A stretch of 34,461 nucleotides of DNA from Candidatus Woesearchaeota archaeon. Its GTDB lineage: Archaea > Nanobdellota > Nanobdellia > Woesearchaeales > GW2011-AR15. This document shows, one piece after another, positions 7,140-15,207 of this stretch. Position numbers and translations under genes: made by a program. The notes beneath the pieces were generated by a model. It saw nothing but the letters and a program-made list of their open reading frames with translations, made no database searches and was not told the DNA's origin. The stretch covers positions 1 through 34,461 of the forward strand of contig WJJD01000036.1 in NCBI GenBank assembly GCA_014729915.1. The letters are read 5' to 3'. Position 1 is the first letter of the stretch; every line of letters begins with the position of its first letter.

Positions 7140-7424
7140 TTAGTTTTCAGATTTTTTCTCTTCAGAAGTCTTCTTTTTATTTTTTTTATCCGAAAGAGTA
7201 ATTCCTAATTCTTTGCTAAAAATTTCTTTTACTTTTTTATGAGATGCTTTCTTACTTATTTTAAGGATCTTGTCAATAGGTTCTAAATGTTTGATATTAC
7301 ACTTTCTCCTTCTTGTTTCTCCGTCAATAAGAACATAATTATCTTCTAGAACATCAATTATGACTGCTTTTTTTCGGGCATCTCTTCCCGCAATCTTAAT
7401 AACAACTCTTCCAACATCAAACAT
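7140..7424 (-). CDS. rpl14e: Large-subunit ribosomal protein eL14 (L14e)
   Basis: This 94-aa protein starts MFDVGRVVIKIAGRDA and continues with VIIDVLEDNYVLIDG and RRRKCNIKHLEP, the KOW-like beta-barrel of archaeal L14e. The last 25 residues are Lys/Glu-rich and probably disordered. It is the second gene of an operon with eL34, 56 nt downstream. A strong Shine-Dalgarno sequence (CCGGAGGA) precedes its ATG, as expected for an internal gene in an otherwise leaderless operon. In many archaea a cytidylate kinase or truB gene is nearby; neither is present here. Confidence 0.95.
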   Translation of the reverse strand: MFDVGRVVIKIAGRDARKKAVIIDVLEDNYVLIDGETRRRKCNIKHLEPIDKILKISKKASHKKVKEIFSKELGITLSDKKNKKKTSEEKKSEN

Positions 7425-7480
7425 TTTTTTTCCTCCGGTCTCTTATTCTTAAATGTGCTGTCACCATACACAAAAAGAGA

Positions 7481-7747
7481 CTAGTTTCTGGTTTCTTTTT
7501 TGATTAATTTTCTTGTGCATTTGCTGCAAAGAACCCCACCAAATGGTCTTTTCGGCCTTTTTTTGGATCTGGCCATATTTTTCATTTTGGTTGGTCTTTT
7601 TCTGGGTACTCCTTTAAGGACATTACCGCAGTCTCTGCATTTTGCCTTACCGGGTTTTTTTTTCCTGTAATGGATTTTATTATTTCCTCCCGGTAATTTT
7701 TTCTTTTTCCTTTTGAAACTTCTTGATTTAAATCTTCCTTCTGGCAT
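7481..7747 (-). CDS. rpl34e: Large-subunit ribosomal protein eL34 (L34e)
   Basis: This 88-aa basic protein starts MPEGRFKSRSFKRKKKKLPGG, close to the family's usual MPxPRxRSRSxRR...PGG. It has two CxxC pairs (CRDC near 46-49 and CSKC near 77-80) that should bind a structural zinc, plus GVPRKRP and RPFGGVLC, both typical of eL34. The ATG at 7747 was preferred to a TTG three codons upstream because it matches the family start and lies 23 nt from a good TATA box (7771-7778). It is the first gene of the eL34-eL14 operon. Confidence 0.96.
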   Translation of the reverse strand: MPEGRFKSRSFKRKKKKLPGGNNKIHYRKKKPGKAKCRDCGNVLKGVPRKRPTKMKNMARSKKRPKRPFGGVLCSKCTRKLIKKETRN

Positions 7748-7770
7748 AGAGGTCAAGAAAACTCGTATAA

Positions 7771-7838
7771 TTTATAAAATTTACTGTAATTCCCGTATCT
7801 TCTTTCAGAGATACTGGTATAACAGTAAAGTTTATAAA
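7771..7838. promoter_or_regulatory. Mirror-symmetric divergent promoter
   Basis: The order is TTTATAAA (7771-7778), 1 nt, TTTACTGT (7780-7787), 7 nt, GTATCT (7795-7800), 8-nt centre, AGATAC (7809-7814), 7 nt, ACAGTAAA (7822-7829), 1 nt, TTTATAAA (7831-7838). Each half therefore reads ACAGTAAA-N-TTTATAAA outward, a BRE plus TATA, with identical spacing. It drives eL34 to the left (leaderless) and the ten-Cys pilin-like gene to the right (about 65-nt leader). The central GTATCT/AGATAC could be an operator. Confidence 0.8.
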
Positions 7839-7926
7839 CCCCAATATTTATTATTAACCATAAAAAAGCAGGATTTTTTATTGTGAGAAAGATAATGTCT
7901 TGCTTTCAAAATAAAAGGTGATATTT

Positions 7927-8553
7927 ATGAAAAAAAGAGGTGAAAAGTCATTACAGATGATTTTTGGCTTGTTTATGTTGCTAATTATTTCTCTTGTTGT
8001 ACTTGCAATGTTTTTCAGATTTGTAAAACAGGGTACAGGAAAAACCAGTCAAGAACTTGAAGACTGGGCAAAAGAGATGGCAATTGAATCAGCAAAATCA
8101 GAATGTGAAAGACTTTGCAACCAGGCAGGTGATGAAGCATCTAAGATTGAGTTTTGCAGCAAGGCATTTCAGGTTGACTGGGATGAAGACGGAAGCGTTG
8201 AAGGTGCTGCACAGTATGGTCAATGGTGGTTTTGTGAAAAAAAGGTTCCTTGTTTTGTGTTAGTTGATAACTGCAAAAGAACATATACAGGACATTATTG
8301 CAGGGATCTGTTGGCACAGTATTCTCCAAACAAATATATGAATCTTCATTTAGATGTTAATGGTATTGCTCCGGACGGAAATGATGAAGATTATGAGGAT
8401 GGATGTGCTCTGCCTCACTCAAATACAGCAGAAGATATACCCAACCGAATTTATCCTACAGAATATAACTGGAAAGAAAGATTCTGTTTTAATGAGACAT
8501 ATAAAGTTGTTCTTGGATCAACTTGGAGTTGTACTGCTCCATCAATTACATAA
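7927..8553 (+). CDS. Cysteine-rich pilin-like secreted protein
   Basis: This 208-aa protein has a short basic N-terminus (MKKRGEKSLQ), a single hydrophobic helix (about 11-31), then an extracytoplasmic domain with ten Cys, enough for five disulfides, and no Cys in the anchor. The layout resembles the archaeal pilin-like proteins in the adjacent operons, although the canonical cleavage motif is not clear. The ATG at 7927 was chosen over a GTG at 7918 because AGGTGAT lies 5-11 nt before it. It is monocistronic and is expressed from the mirror half of the ribosomal promoter, so it could be abundant, perhaps a major structural subunit (inference). It converges on the end of the minus operon with an 11-nt gap. 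Confidence 0.75.
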   Translation: MKKRGEKSLQMIFGLFMLLIISLVVLAMFFRFVKQGTGKTSQELEDWAKEMAIESAKSECERLCNQAGDEASKIEFCSKAFQVDWDEDGSVEGAAQYGQWWFCEKKVPCFVLVDNCKRTYTGHYCRDLLAQYSPNKYMNLHLDVNGIAPDGNDEDYEDGCALPHSNTAEDIPNRIYPTEYNWKERFCFNETYKVVLGSTWSCTAPSIT

Positions 8554-8564
8554 TTTTTTGTTTC

Positions 8565-9095
8565 TTATTCTAAAAATTCTTCTTTCCACGTGATTGTTAT
8601 TTTATCTTCTTTTTCAATTGAATCATAAGCTTTATTAATTGAGAATTTTACTTTTGCAGCCATTTTCTCTCCGGTTGCTTTTCTTACAACTGTAAATAAT
8701 GATTCATCTTCATTAAAATAAATTGTATTCATAGAAATTGCAGGTTTACAATTAAATGGCTCTTTGTCAAGCTCTTCACAGATCCTTTCTTCTAAATACA
8801 TACATAGAGAATGACCTTTTCCATATTCACCAGAGGTTTCATTTTTAACACTGATATTTTGAACAATCCTTGGAAAAACAAAACTTTCAATTTCCTGCCT
8901 TTCTCTTCCAATAGCGCAGACATTAGAAATAGATGCCTTAAGTAAGGAATAACTATTCATTGCCTGGTTCACTTCATTATTGTGCACCCAGTTAGAAAGA
9001 AGAGTGTAGCCTGAAACAAAAATTAAGCTTCCTATGATAAGTCCTGCAATAAGCCACATCCACACCTCAACAGATTCAATGGCTTTTTTGTTCAT
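8565..9095 (-). CDS. Pilin-like membrane-anchored protein
   Basis: This 176-aa protein starts MNKKAIESVEVWMWLIAGLI, a short charged stretch then one hydrophobic helix (about 10-31), like an archaeal type III signal with a Glu near the cleavage region. The exposed domain has a Cys cluster (CAIG, CMYL, CEEL, CKPA). It is the last gene of the nine-gene minus operon. Its ATG overlaps the preceding stop (ATGA). No specific family was recognised; a minor-pilin role is inferred from architecture and context. Confidence 0.72.
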   Translation of the reverse strand: MNKKAIESVEVWMWLIAGLIIGSLIFVSGYTLLSNWVHNNEVNQAMNSYSLLKASISNVCAIGRERQEIESFVFPRIVQNISVKNETSGEYGKGHSLCMYLEERICEELDKEPFNCKPAISMNTIYFNEDESLFTVVRKATGEKMAAKVKFSINKAYDSIEKEDKITITWKEEFLE

Positions 9096-9532
9096 CTTAT
9101 CCTTACGATGATATCTCCGTAATCAAATTCAATGATTGCTTTATTGCTTGAACTAAATTCACTATAGTCAATTTTTGTATCCCAATCACTTCCTGTAAGG
9201 ACTGAACTTATGTCATTATTGCTTGCAGAACAAGTTTCACATTTTACAGTATAGCAGAGTTCTCCAGCATTCTCATTTCCTTTTGATCTTTCATAGCATA
9301 TCTTTGCATGTTTTACTATCTCATTTACAAATCTGGTGTTGTCTCCTGAGCTTTGTACAGTAATTGTCTGCTTATCTAAAAGAATCTGTTCATCACAGTC
9401 TCCTGATAGCTTGCACATGAACTTGTTTGAGCTAAGAGACCATTTTGAAAGCATGCCAACAATAACAAACACTGCAATGACAGAAACAAATATTAAAAAT
9501 GCGTAATTTAGTGGAAGTGCTGCTTTTTTCAT
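9092..9532 (-). CDS. Pilin-like membrane-anchored protein
   Basis: This 146-aa protein starts MKKAALPLNYAFLIFVSVIA, with a two-Lys head and one hydrophobic helix (about 8-28). It has six Cys in the exposed part, including the closely spaced pairs C39/C46 and C118/C121 (VKCETC). It overlaps both neighbours by ATGA junctions, so it is translationally coupled in the operon. The overall design matches the other pilin-like genes here. No catalytic motif is visible. Confidence 0.72.
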   Translation of the reverse strand: MKKAALPLNYAFLIFVSVIAVFVIVGMLSKWSLSSNKFMCKLSGDCDEQILLDKQTITVQSSGDNTRFVNEIVKHAKICYERSKGNENAGELCYTVKCETCSASNNDISSVLTGSDWDTKIDYSEFSSSNKAIIEFDYGDIIVRIR

Positions 9533-9957
9533 GTTAACCCAAAATCTTTGTTAAGACCCACAAATTCCCTCCAGTAAGGAGCAAGGATCATATAAACTGC
9601 AAATATTATAATTGCAATTAATATAAAATAAATAATATATAAAATTATCTGAAAATTAAAATTTTTCTTTTTTTCTTTGACATTTTTCTTATCTTCAATA
9701 TTTTCATAATCAACTAATTTTTTTTTCTGTGCTTGTTCCTGAAGTTTATGATCCTGCTGAATCGGCTCCTGGGGTCGGCTCTCACGGGTAACTTCTTCAT
9801 ATTCCATAAGTTCATTTATCATTTCATTTGTCATAGGTGTAAGATTTCCGAATGTATCCATCTGGAAAATCCTGCTCTGTACAGTACTATAATTCACAGC
9901 TTCTTTTAAGCTGTCAAATTGTTTTCTCTGGTTTCCGGTTATAACAACATATGCCAT
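9529..9957 (-). CDS. Tail-anchored cytoplasmic protein of the pilin operon
   Basis: This 142-aa protein is inverted relative to its neighbours. A small N-terminal domain (about 1-55: VVITGNQRKQFDSLKEAV, then SRIFQMDTFGNLTPM) is followed by a Gln/Lys-rich linker and one strong membrane helix near 101-128. The N-terminal domain should therefore lie in the cytoplasm. In a pilus-type machine such a protein could link the inner platform to the assembly ATPase, but this is inference. It starts 2 nt after the vWA gene ends and overlaps the next gene by ATGA. Confidence 0.72.
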   Translation of the reverse strand: MAYVVITGNQRKQFDSLKEAVNYSTVQSRIFQMDTFGNLTPMTNEMINELMEYEEVTRESRPQEPIQQDHKLQEQAQKKKLVDYENIEDKKNVKEKKKNFNFQIILYIIYFILIAIIIFAVYMILAPYWREFVGLNKDFGLT

Positions 9958-9959
9958 CT

Positions 9960-11957
9960 TCAGCTTACAACAATCTGTTTATTTACACCATCATATTCTA
10001 TTAAAATATTGTTAGTGTTATATATATCTTGTGAAAATCTGATATTATCTTCTTTTCCGCAGGCATAGTCATCGCCTCTTATCTTATTGTTTGAGATAAT
10101 ATGACAGGAATTTCTTTTCTTAATAAGCTCAGTAATTAATTCTTCTGTTATTTTGTAATTATACTTATAATTTGAGCTTACAGTAAATTCCTCACATAAA
10201 AAATTCTCTTCAGTGTTTCCATATGAAGATGCTCTCCAGCATTCTAAAATCTTATTGAGCAGATCTTGTTCAAGATCATATAAGAGATATTCTATTTTTA
10301 ACTTAAGCTCAACAGCACCATATTTTCTTGAGTTAAGCTCAATTAAAATATTACATTCTTTATTATTTACAGGACAAATTGAATTATCAGACAGAGTTTG
10401 TGAAATTTCTTTAGTAAGATCAATTAATGCTTTTGGATATGAATAACCAAGATTTTGCAAGGGCACAACGAAATTTCCGATTTTTACAGATCTCATATCA
10501 GGATCAAGCTGATATAATATCTTTAAATTATCAAATACAAGAGCACCTTCATCACTTAATATTTTAATTTCGCATTTTTTTCCGATACATATGTCAGCAA
10601 TAATGTTATTAAAAATATATGAATCAATAATTTGAGGCGAGGAGCTTTCATTTAACACAGGAAGATATTCTCCAATTCTTATTCCTCGCATATAAAGATA
10701 AATTTTTTCCGGATATGGAGTTACCATGATATCAAGAATCCCTTTGAAGATACTTTGTTTATCCTTGAATGTAACCGGAGAAAGATCACTGATTCCTGTT
10801 GTTTCTGTAATAATTTTTTGCATCCATGAATTGATCTGTTTGCAGGTTAAAATATTATCACAATCAGGAGAGCCTACCCCATATCCTTCTGCATTTCCTT
10901 CTTCGTCACCTTCAATAGGAAGTAAATAAATCCATTTATCAAATTTTTTACAGTCCGAAACAGCCTGGGCAATTGCATTTTGTTCTGTTCCGCTGAATCT
11001 AGAGGGTCCATTTTTCCAGTTACCGTCATCAGTTACACCAATAGGACCTCCGCCTGTCGGATCAGAATCACTAATCGGAATAATTATTCTTTTTAACTCT
11101 AGATTATTTCTCCAGGCATGATTTCTTGCAATCCAGGAAATGCCAACTGCCCAGGCTTCTTCATATTTATCATAGGGATGCACATGATAATTTCCAGGTG
11201 ATCCTATAACTGGCCCGGGCTCCTGTAATCTCATCACACTTGAGAGCATTGCATTTGTAAGAGTCTTGTTTACACATTCTCCAATAGTTTGACCTTTGCC
11301 AAGAGCATAAATAAAAAATTCAGAATCAATGTTTCTCTCACTCATTTTTTTTTTTAGATCATTGAGATTCTCACACAATGCTTCCCATTCATTTACCATG
11401 CTTGAAGATGTATCAACAACAAAAACGATATCTGATGCTGCAGGCTTTTGTGTACCGATAATTTCAAATGAAGAGTTTATTATCTTTGAATCAGTTGGTA
11501 TTTTTGCTAACTTTACTGAGGGTAATCTTGGATTAGATATGCTCTTTAAAAATGGAGGAATGATTCTTGTAACTCGTTCTTTTTCAATATTATTTTCTGA
11601 AAAATTTTTTAAAACCAGCTCCTCCAGAGAAATTATTAATGATGCGTTTATTATTTCTGCATTTTTTTTTAGATTAATTGATGTTTCTGCATGCCTGTAA
11701 AAATGTAGTATCTTGTTGGGTTTGTTATCAGAAAATTTATTGACAGTGTAAAGTTTTTTTTTCATTAATCCAAGAGATAAATAGTTCTCACAAAATTCAT
11801 CTTTGTTATTGTTATTATTATAGAATGTTTTGCAATACAATTTTTTTCCAGCATTTGTACTTGTCCCGACCATATAGAAGAGAAGCATGATCCCTGCAAT
11901 AGTAATTAAAATAGAAAAAATAACAAATATTGATAATTCCCCTTTTTTAAAATTCAT
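9960..11957 (-). CDS. Pilin-anchored vWA-domain surface protein
   Basis: This 665-aa protein starts MNFKKGELSIFVIFSILITI, with a short basic head and a hydrophobic helix (about 9-29). Near 175-400 is a von Willebrand factor A domain. Its metal-ion-dependent adhesion site DTSSS is at 182-186, and IIIPISDSDPTGGG probably forms the later MIDAS loop. The C-terminal 250 residues hold further beta-rich sequence with Cys pairs. The ATG at 11957, one base after the upstream stop, was chosen because it starts the pilin-like signal; the reading frame stays open upstream into the previous gene but has no sensible N-terminus there. The likely role is adhesion or ligand binding at the cell surface. Confidence 0.83.
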   Translation of the reverse strand: MNFKKGELSIFVIFSILITIAGIMLLFYMVGTSTNAGKKLYCKTFYNNNNNKDEFCENYLSLGLMKKKLYTVNKFSDNKPNKILHFYRHAETSINLKKNAEIINASLIISLEELVLKNFSENNIEKERVTRIIPPFLKSISNPRLPSVKLAKIPTDSKIINSSFEIIGTQKPAASDIVFVVDTSSSMVNEWEALCENLNDLKKKMSERNIDSEFFIYALGKGQTIGECVNKTLTNAMLSSVMRLQEPGPVIGSPGNYHVHPYDKYEEAWAVGISWIARNHAWRNNLELKRIIIPISDSDPTGGGPIGVTDDGNWKNGPSRFSGTEQNAIAQAVSDCKKFDKWIYLLPIEGDEEGNAEGYGVGSPDCDNILTCKQINSWMQKIITETTGISDLSPVTFKDKQSIFKGILDIMVTPYPEKIYLYMRGIRIGEYLPVLNESSSPQIIDSYIFNNIIADICIGKKCEIKILSDEGALVFDNLKILYQLDPDMRSVKIGNFVVPLQNLGYSYPKALIDLTKEISQTLSDNSICPVNNKECNILIELNSRKYGAVELKLKIEYLLYDLEQDLLNKILECWRASSYGNTEENFLCEEFTVSSNYKYNYKITEELITELIKKRNSCHIISNNKIRGDDYACGKEDNIRFSQDIYNTNNILIEYDGVNKQIVVS

Positions 11958-11958
11958 G

Positions 11959-13470
11959 TTAACTACCAGACCCAGGAGTTCCGGGAGGAGATGGTGGTTC
12001 AGGATTTGTTGGGGGAGGGCTGGGTGCAACACCTGCATTGTTATTGTTTCCACCGCATGATAGACAATTTCCATATTCACAGGTGTTTCCAGGTGCAGGA
12101 TGCATCCTTGAAAAATAAGTATGTACTTTGAATTTGAAGGACAGAGGAACAAAATTATTTTCATTTAGTGGTTTTTTGTTAAGTATATCAGTGCATGTAA
12201 TTTCAGCAATCTGGCTCCAGTAATATTTAACTCCTTTTCCCTTGCAAAATCCCAGGCATATCTTTGGATCTGTTGATTTGCCGGTATAATTTCCTCCGTT
12301 ATAATTTACTTCTCCTTCTATACAGGGAGGAGGTGGGTTTACAATATTTGGACAGATATTATCTTCACATAAAACATTGCATTTTTCCTCCTGGTCATTA
12401 ACATATTTGCAGCTCTGCTGAACACACTCCCCCTTGCATATATTTCCAAAACTAGGTTCTCCGGTACAATCATTGGTTTTTTCCGGACAGTCAGCACTTA
12501 TTTCTGGATCCATCTCAGTTGTGATTGAAGAATCTCCTGCGTTAGATTCATCACAGAGTATTTCATAATTGCATTCAACATAAGTGCACTTAAAACAATC
12601 AGGATCTCTTGGATTGCATGTTTCATCACAAAAGTTATCTTGATTACAGGTTCCTGTTTCTGAACCTGTTTCACCAGTACAATCAGGATCCTGAGGAAAA
12701 CAATTGTATACGCATTCATTATCTTCATCAAATGAATTCTGAAGATTATTAACAGCATCTTCAAGCATTTTTTTTCCTGATTCTTTGCTCAGTGCTTTAT
12801 AATTGCAGCAGACTTCACTTCCTAAAATTCCGTATAGAGGCATGTTTGAGCAGATGTCGATAGGATAGGAATTGGGAATGATCCATTCATTAATTTTCCT
12901 GTACAAATACCAAAATCTCCAGTTTTCAATATCAAGTTCAAAATCAGGATAGTTATATGACTGCTCTCCTGACTCTCCTGACAGAATAAACTCATCATCA
13001 TCTTCATCAGTTACAGCTCGAACCCTGAAATTTTCATCATATTCTCCGTTTGCGACACCTTCTGCATCAACAAGAATCTCTACTGTGTCTATTCTTCCGG
13101 TCTCTTCAAAAGAAACAGCACTTATACTGTTATCAGTATTTTCAAGTTCTTCAAAATAAAGATTAATAATGGATTTTACTTTTTCTGAGAGTTCTCCTTT
13201 TACTTCATCCACTCCAGGTGCATTAGGAAGAGAGTAGCTGATAAAATATCCTTTGTTTTTCCAGTCAGATGCAAGTTCTAATGAACCTCTCAATGAAGAA
13301 TCTTCAATAGTATTATATATAAATGAGGACAAGGATTCTGAAGATTGCTGTATGTTTGAAATTTGTTCATTTCCACTATCTGTACCTGAATCATAGTTTA
13401 CCACCAGGAACAAACCAAGTGCGACAGTGATAATAAAAGCAGTTAAAAATACTGAACCTCTTTTTTTCAT
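11959..13470 (-). CDS. Pilin-anchored cysteine-rich DPDC protein with Pro-rich tail
   Basis: This 503-aa protein starts MKKRGSVFLTAFIITVALGL (anchor about 7-25). An acidic domain (30-200) follows, then a Cys-rich region (about 207-472) that includes DPDC at 261-264 and 289-292 with CNQDNFCDETCNPRDPDC between them. It ends in a Pro/Gly/Ser-rich tail (about 483-503). An AGGTGA ribosome-binding site sits 5 nt before the ATG. The DPDC motif recurs in three other proteins of this locus. Disulfide-stabilised repeats with many Asp residues suggest a rigid, possibly Ca-binding stalk (inference). No family was assigned. Confidence 0.8.
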   Translation of the reverse strand: MKKRGSVFLTAFIITVALGLFLVVNYDSGTDSGNEQISNIQQSSESLSSFIYNTIEDSSLRGSLELASDWKNKGYFISYSLPNAPGVDEVKGELSEKVKSIINLYFEELENTDNSISAVSFEETGRIDTVEILVDAEGVANGEYDENFRVRAVTDEDDDEFILSGESGEQSYNYPDFELDIENWRFWYLYRKINEWIIPNSYPIDICSNMPLYGILGSEVCCNYKALSKESGKKMLEDAVNNLQNSFDEDNECVYNCFPQDPDCTGETGSETGTCNQDNFCDETCNPRDPDCFKCTYVECNYEILCDESNAGDSSITTEMDPEISADCPEKTNDCTGEPSFGNICKGECVQQSCKYVNDQEEKCNVLCEDNICPNIVNPPPPCIEGEVNYNGGNYTGKSTDPKICLGFCKGKGVKYYWSQIAEITCTDILNKKPLNENNFVPLSFKFKVHTYFSRMHPAPGNTCEYGNCLSCGGNNNNAGVAPSPPPTNPEPPSPPGTPGSGS

Positions 13471-13493
13471 TTTTTCACCTGTATAAATAAAGA

Positions 13494-14003
13494 TTATCCT
13501 GTTGTTATATATATTTTACCAATTCCTGTATTTATTTTGCAGGGTAGAGGGAACATAAACGTATACATTGTGTATTCTTTTCCCGGAAATGGACTACAGG
13601 TTTTTTCTGAAGATACAGGAGGGCCTTCTAATCCGGTTGAAGTGATGCATGCAATGCTGTTAAGTTCAAGCTTCCAGTTGTTTTTTTCATAGATTCTGTC
13701 AAGTTGCTTTATTATTGAATCTATTATATCAATGCTTCCGATATTTCTTCCGTAATCAGCATTTGTAATAGTATAACAGATATAAACCCCAATAAGTTCA
13801 TTTAAAGGGATTCCTTTTTCAGTGATATAGGGAAATTTTGTAACACTTGTAGCAACATAAATTTTATTGAAATCATCAATACTCTCTTTTGTTTTTTCAA
13901 CATTTGTACCGGCTGACCGGATTTTTGAAAATAAAAGAATAATAACAAGAACAACAACCAACAGCACAACACCGATAAATTCAGAGGATTGTGCTTTTTT
14001 CAT
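13494..14003 (-). CDS. Pilin-like protein with KKAQSSEF signal
   Basis: This 169-aa protein starts MKKAQSSEFIGVVLLVVVLV. KKAQSS followed by E and then a hydrophobic helix (9-25) fits an archaeal prepilin signal cleaved before Q or S, with Glu at +5 or nearby. The exposed domain has Cys near 95, 138, 152 and 163. The ATG overlaps the upstream stop (ATGA at 14003-14000). It is a probable minor pilin of the minus operon. Confidence 0.78.
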   Translation of the reverse strand: MKKAQSSEFIGVVLLVVVLVIILLFSKIRSAGTNVEKTKESIDDFNKIYVATSVTKFPYITEKGIPLNELIGVYICYTITNADYGRNIGSIDIIDSIIKQLDRIYEKNNWKLELNSIACITSTGLEGPPVSSEKTCSPFPGKEYTMYTFMFPLPCKINTGIGKIYITTG

Positions 14004-14737
14004 GATAATACCTCAACTTCATTATTTTCAAAATTCAAATAAACTAGTTTTTCTCCTTTTTCAAGATAAAAATCATGTACAGTACAGGAAAAATAAGGCT
14101 TAAAACAAAACTCATCAATGCAGAACTGATTATTTTCATAACGGATGTTCTGGTCAACATCAAGACTATATTCAAGATCTTTTTTTAAGGTACAGCTCTC
14201 TTTAATCTTCCCGTAAAAACCAGGGATGTTTCCGATGTAGGTTGTAAGAGAAGCAGCACCGTTATGGACAATTCCTCCTTGATATCTGATTACACATGGT
14301 AAAGTTATTTTGATTTGTCTTTGCACCCAGTCAAAAGAATTTATAAAAGGACCAATGCGCCAGCTGCTCTGTGTGTCAAGATCTTTTACCACAAGAGCGT
14401 ACATGAAATCAAAATTTTCTACACACCAGAGATCAGCATTATTCTCATCAAATATTTTAAGTTTTTCAGCCTCAAGAACTCCCTGGATAGCAGAATATTT
14501 ACCCTGGTTAAGGTAATTTCCCATTGAAACACAGTTCGGGTTGCTTAAAAGCACCAATATGAATCTACTTGCCAGATCATAATAATCAAAATGTCTTTGT
14601 GTTTGTTTTTGTGAGGATCTTGCTCTTAAAACAGTCATCAGGATAAAAAAAACAAAAAGTACAATAAAAATTGCAAACAAACTCTTGCTTGTGAAAGCAG
14701 ATCCAATCTTACCTGAAATACTGCCTGTACCTTTCAT
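14000..14737 (-). CDS. Pilin-like membrane-anchored protein
   Basis: This 245-aa protein starts MKGTGSISGKIGSAFTSKSL. The hydrophobic helix is later than usual (about 19-38), and a basic stretch (RARSSQKQTQR) follows it. The exposed domain has about eight Cys, including CSMGN, CVENF, CVIRY and a C-terminal CIDEFCFKPYFSC cluster. The start overlaps the end of the upstream gene by 29 nt, more than elsewhere in the operon, so a later start is possible. The function is inferred only from architecture and context. Confidence 0.72.
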   Translation of the reverse strand: MKGTGSISGKIGSAFTSKSLFAIFIVLFVFFILMTVLRARSSQKQTQRHFDYYDLASRFILVLLSNPNCVSMGNYLNQGKYSAIQGVLEAEKLKIFDENNADLWCVENFDFMYALVVKDLDTQSSWRIGPFINSFDWVQRQIKITLPCVIRYQGGIVHNGAASLTTYIGNIPGFYGKIKESCTLKKDLEYSLDVDQNIRYENNQFCIDEFCFKPYFSCTVHDFYLEKGEKLVYLNFENNEVEVLS

Positions 14738-15206
14738 CTTTTTTTATATCTTCAACAATTTCCTGATCAGTCTGGTTTGTCCAATTACTCTCTTGTTTTT
14801 GCTCTTTAATGTTTGAATATCTGTTTATATTATCAACGTTGTATATTTCCCTGTCTTTTTCAATTTTTTGCCCTGCGATTTTTTTAAATAACAGGATAAG
14901 AAAACCAAGTATTGTTATGATGCTTGCAGTTCCTAAAATATAGCCCCAGGCAGGATTTGATTCTTGTTTTTTTGTTTCTAGTTTATAATCAGGACAGTCA
15001 GGATCTGTTTTTATGCAGTCAGGATCACATCTTCCTTCATTAACATTATCACAGAAATTATCTTTATGACCTGATGCGCAGTCTTTTTCACAGGAATAAT
15101 AATTTTCATTCTGATCACAAAAACCGTTTCCGCAGGTAAAATCCTGGGATATTACAATATTTACAAAAAAAAATACAGTTAAGATATAAATAAGAGTTTT
15201 TTTCAT
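14709..15206 (-). CDS. Secreted DPDC-repeat protein with C-terminal membrane anchor
   Basis: This 165-aa protein has a classical signal peptide (1-20, ending VIS-Q). A Cys-rich module (25-71) follows, holding CGNGFCDQNENYYSCEKDC then CDPDC and DPDC, and then a membrane helix (about 88-107) and a hydrophilic cytoplasmic tail. Unlike its neighbours it uses a signal peptide rather than a pilin-like anchor, so its Cys-rich part should be outside and its tail inside. The ATG is 1 nt after the upstream stop. It may couple the extracellular DPDC proteins to the membrane. Confidence 0.8.
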   Translation of the reverse strand: MKKTLIYILTVFFFVNIVISQDFTCGNGFCDQNENYYSCEKDCASGHKDNFCDNVNEGRCDPDCIKTDPDCPDYKLETKKQESNPAWGYILGTASIITILGFLILLFKKIAGQKIEKDREIYNVDNINRYSNIKEQKQESNWTNQTDQEIVEDIKKDERYRQYFR

Positions 15207-15207
15207 T

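Noticed and set aside
11958-12164. Upstream extension of the 665-aa vWA protein
   Set aside because: It overlaps the preceding gene, has no ribosome-binding site and would bury the pilin-like anchor; the ATG at 11957 follows the stop by one base.
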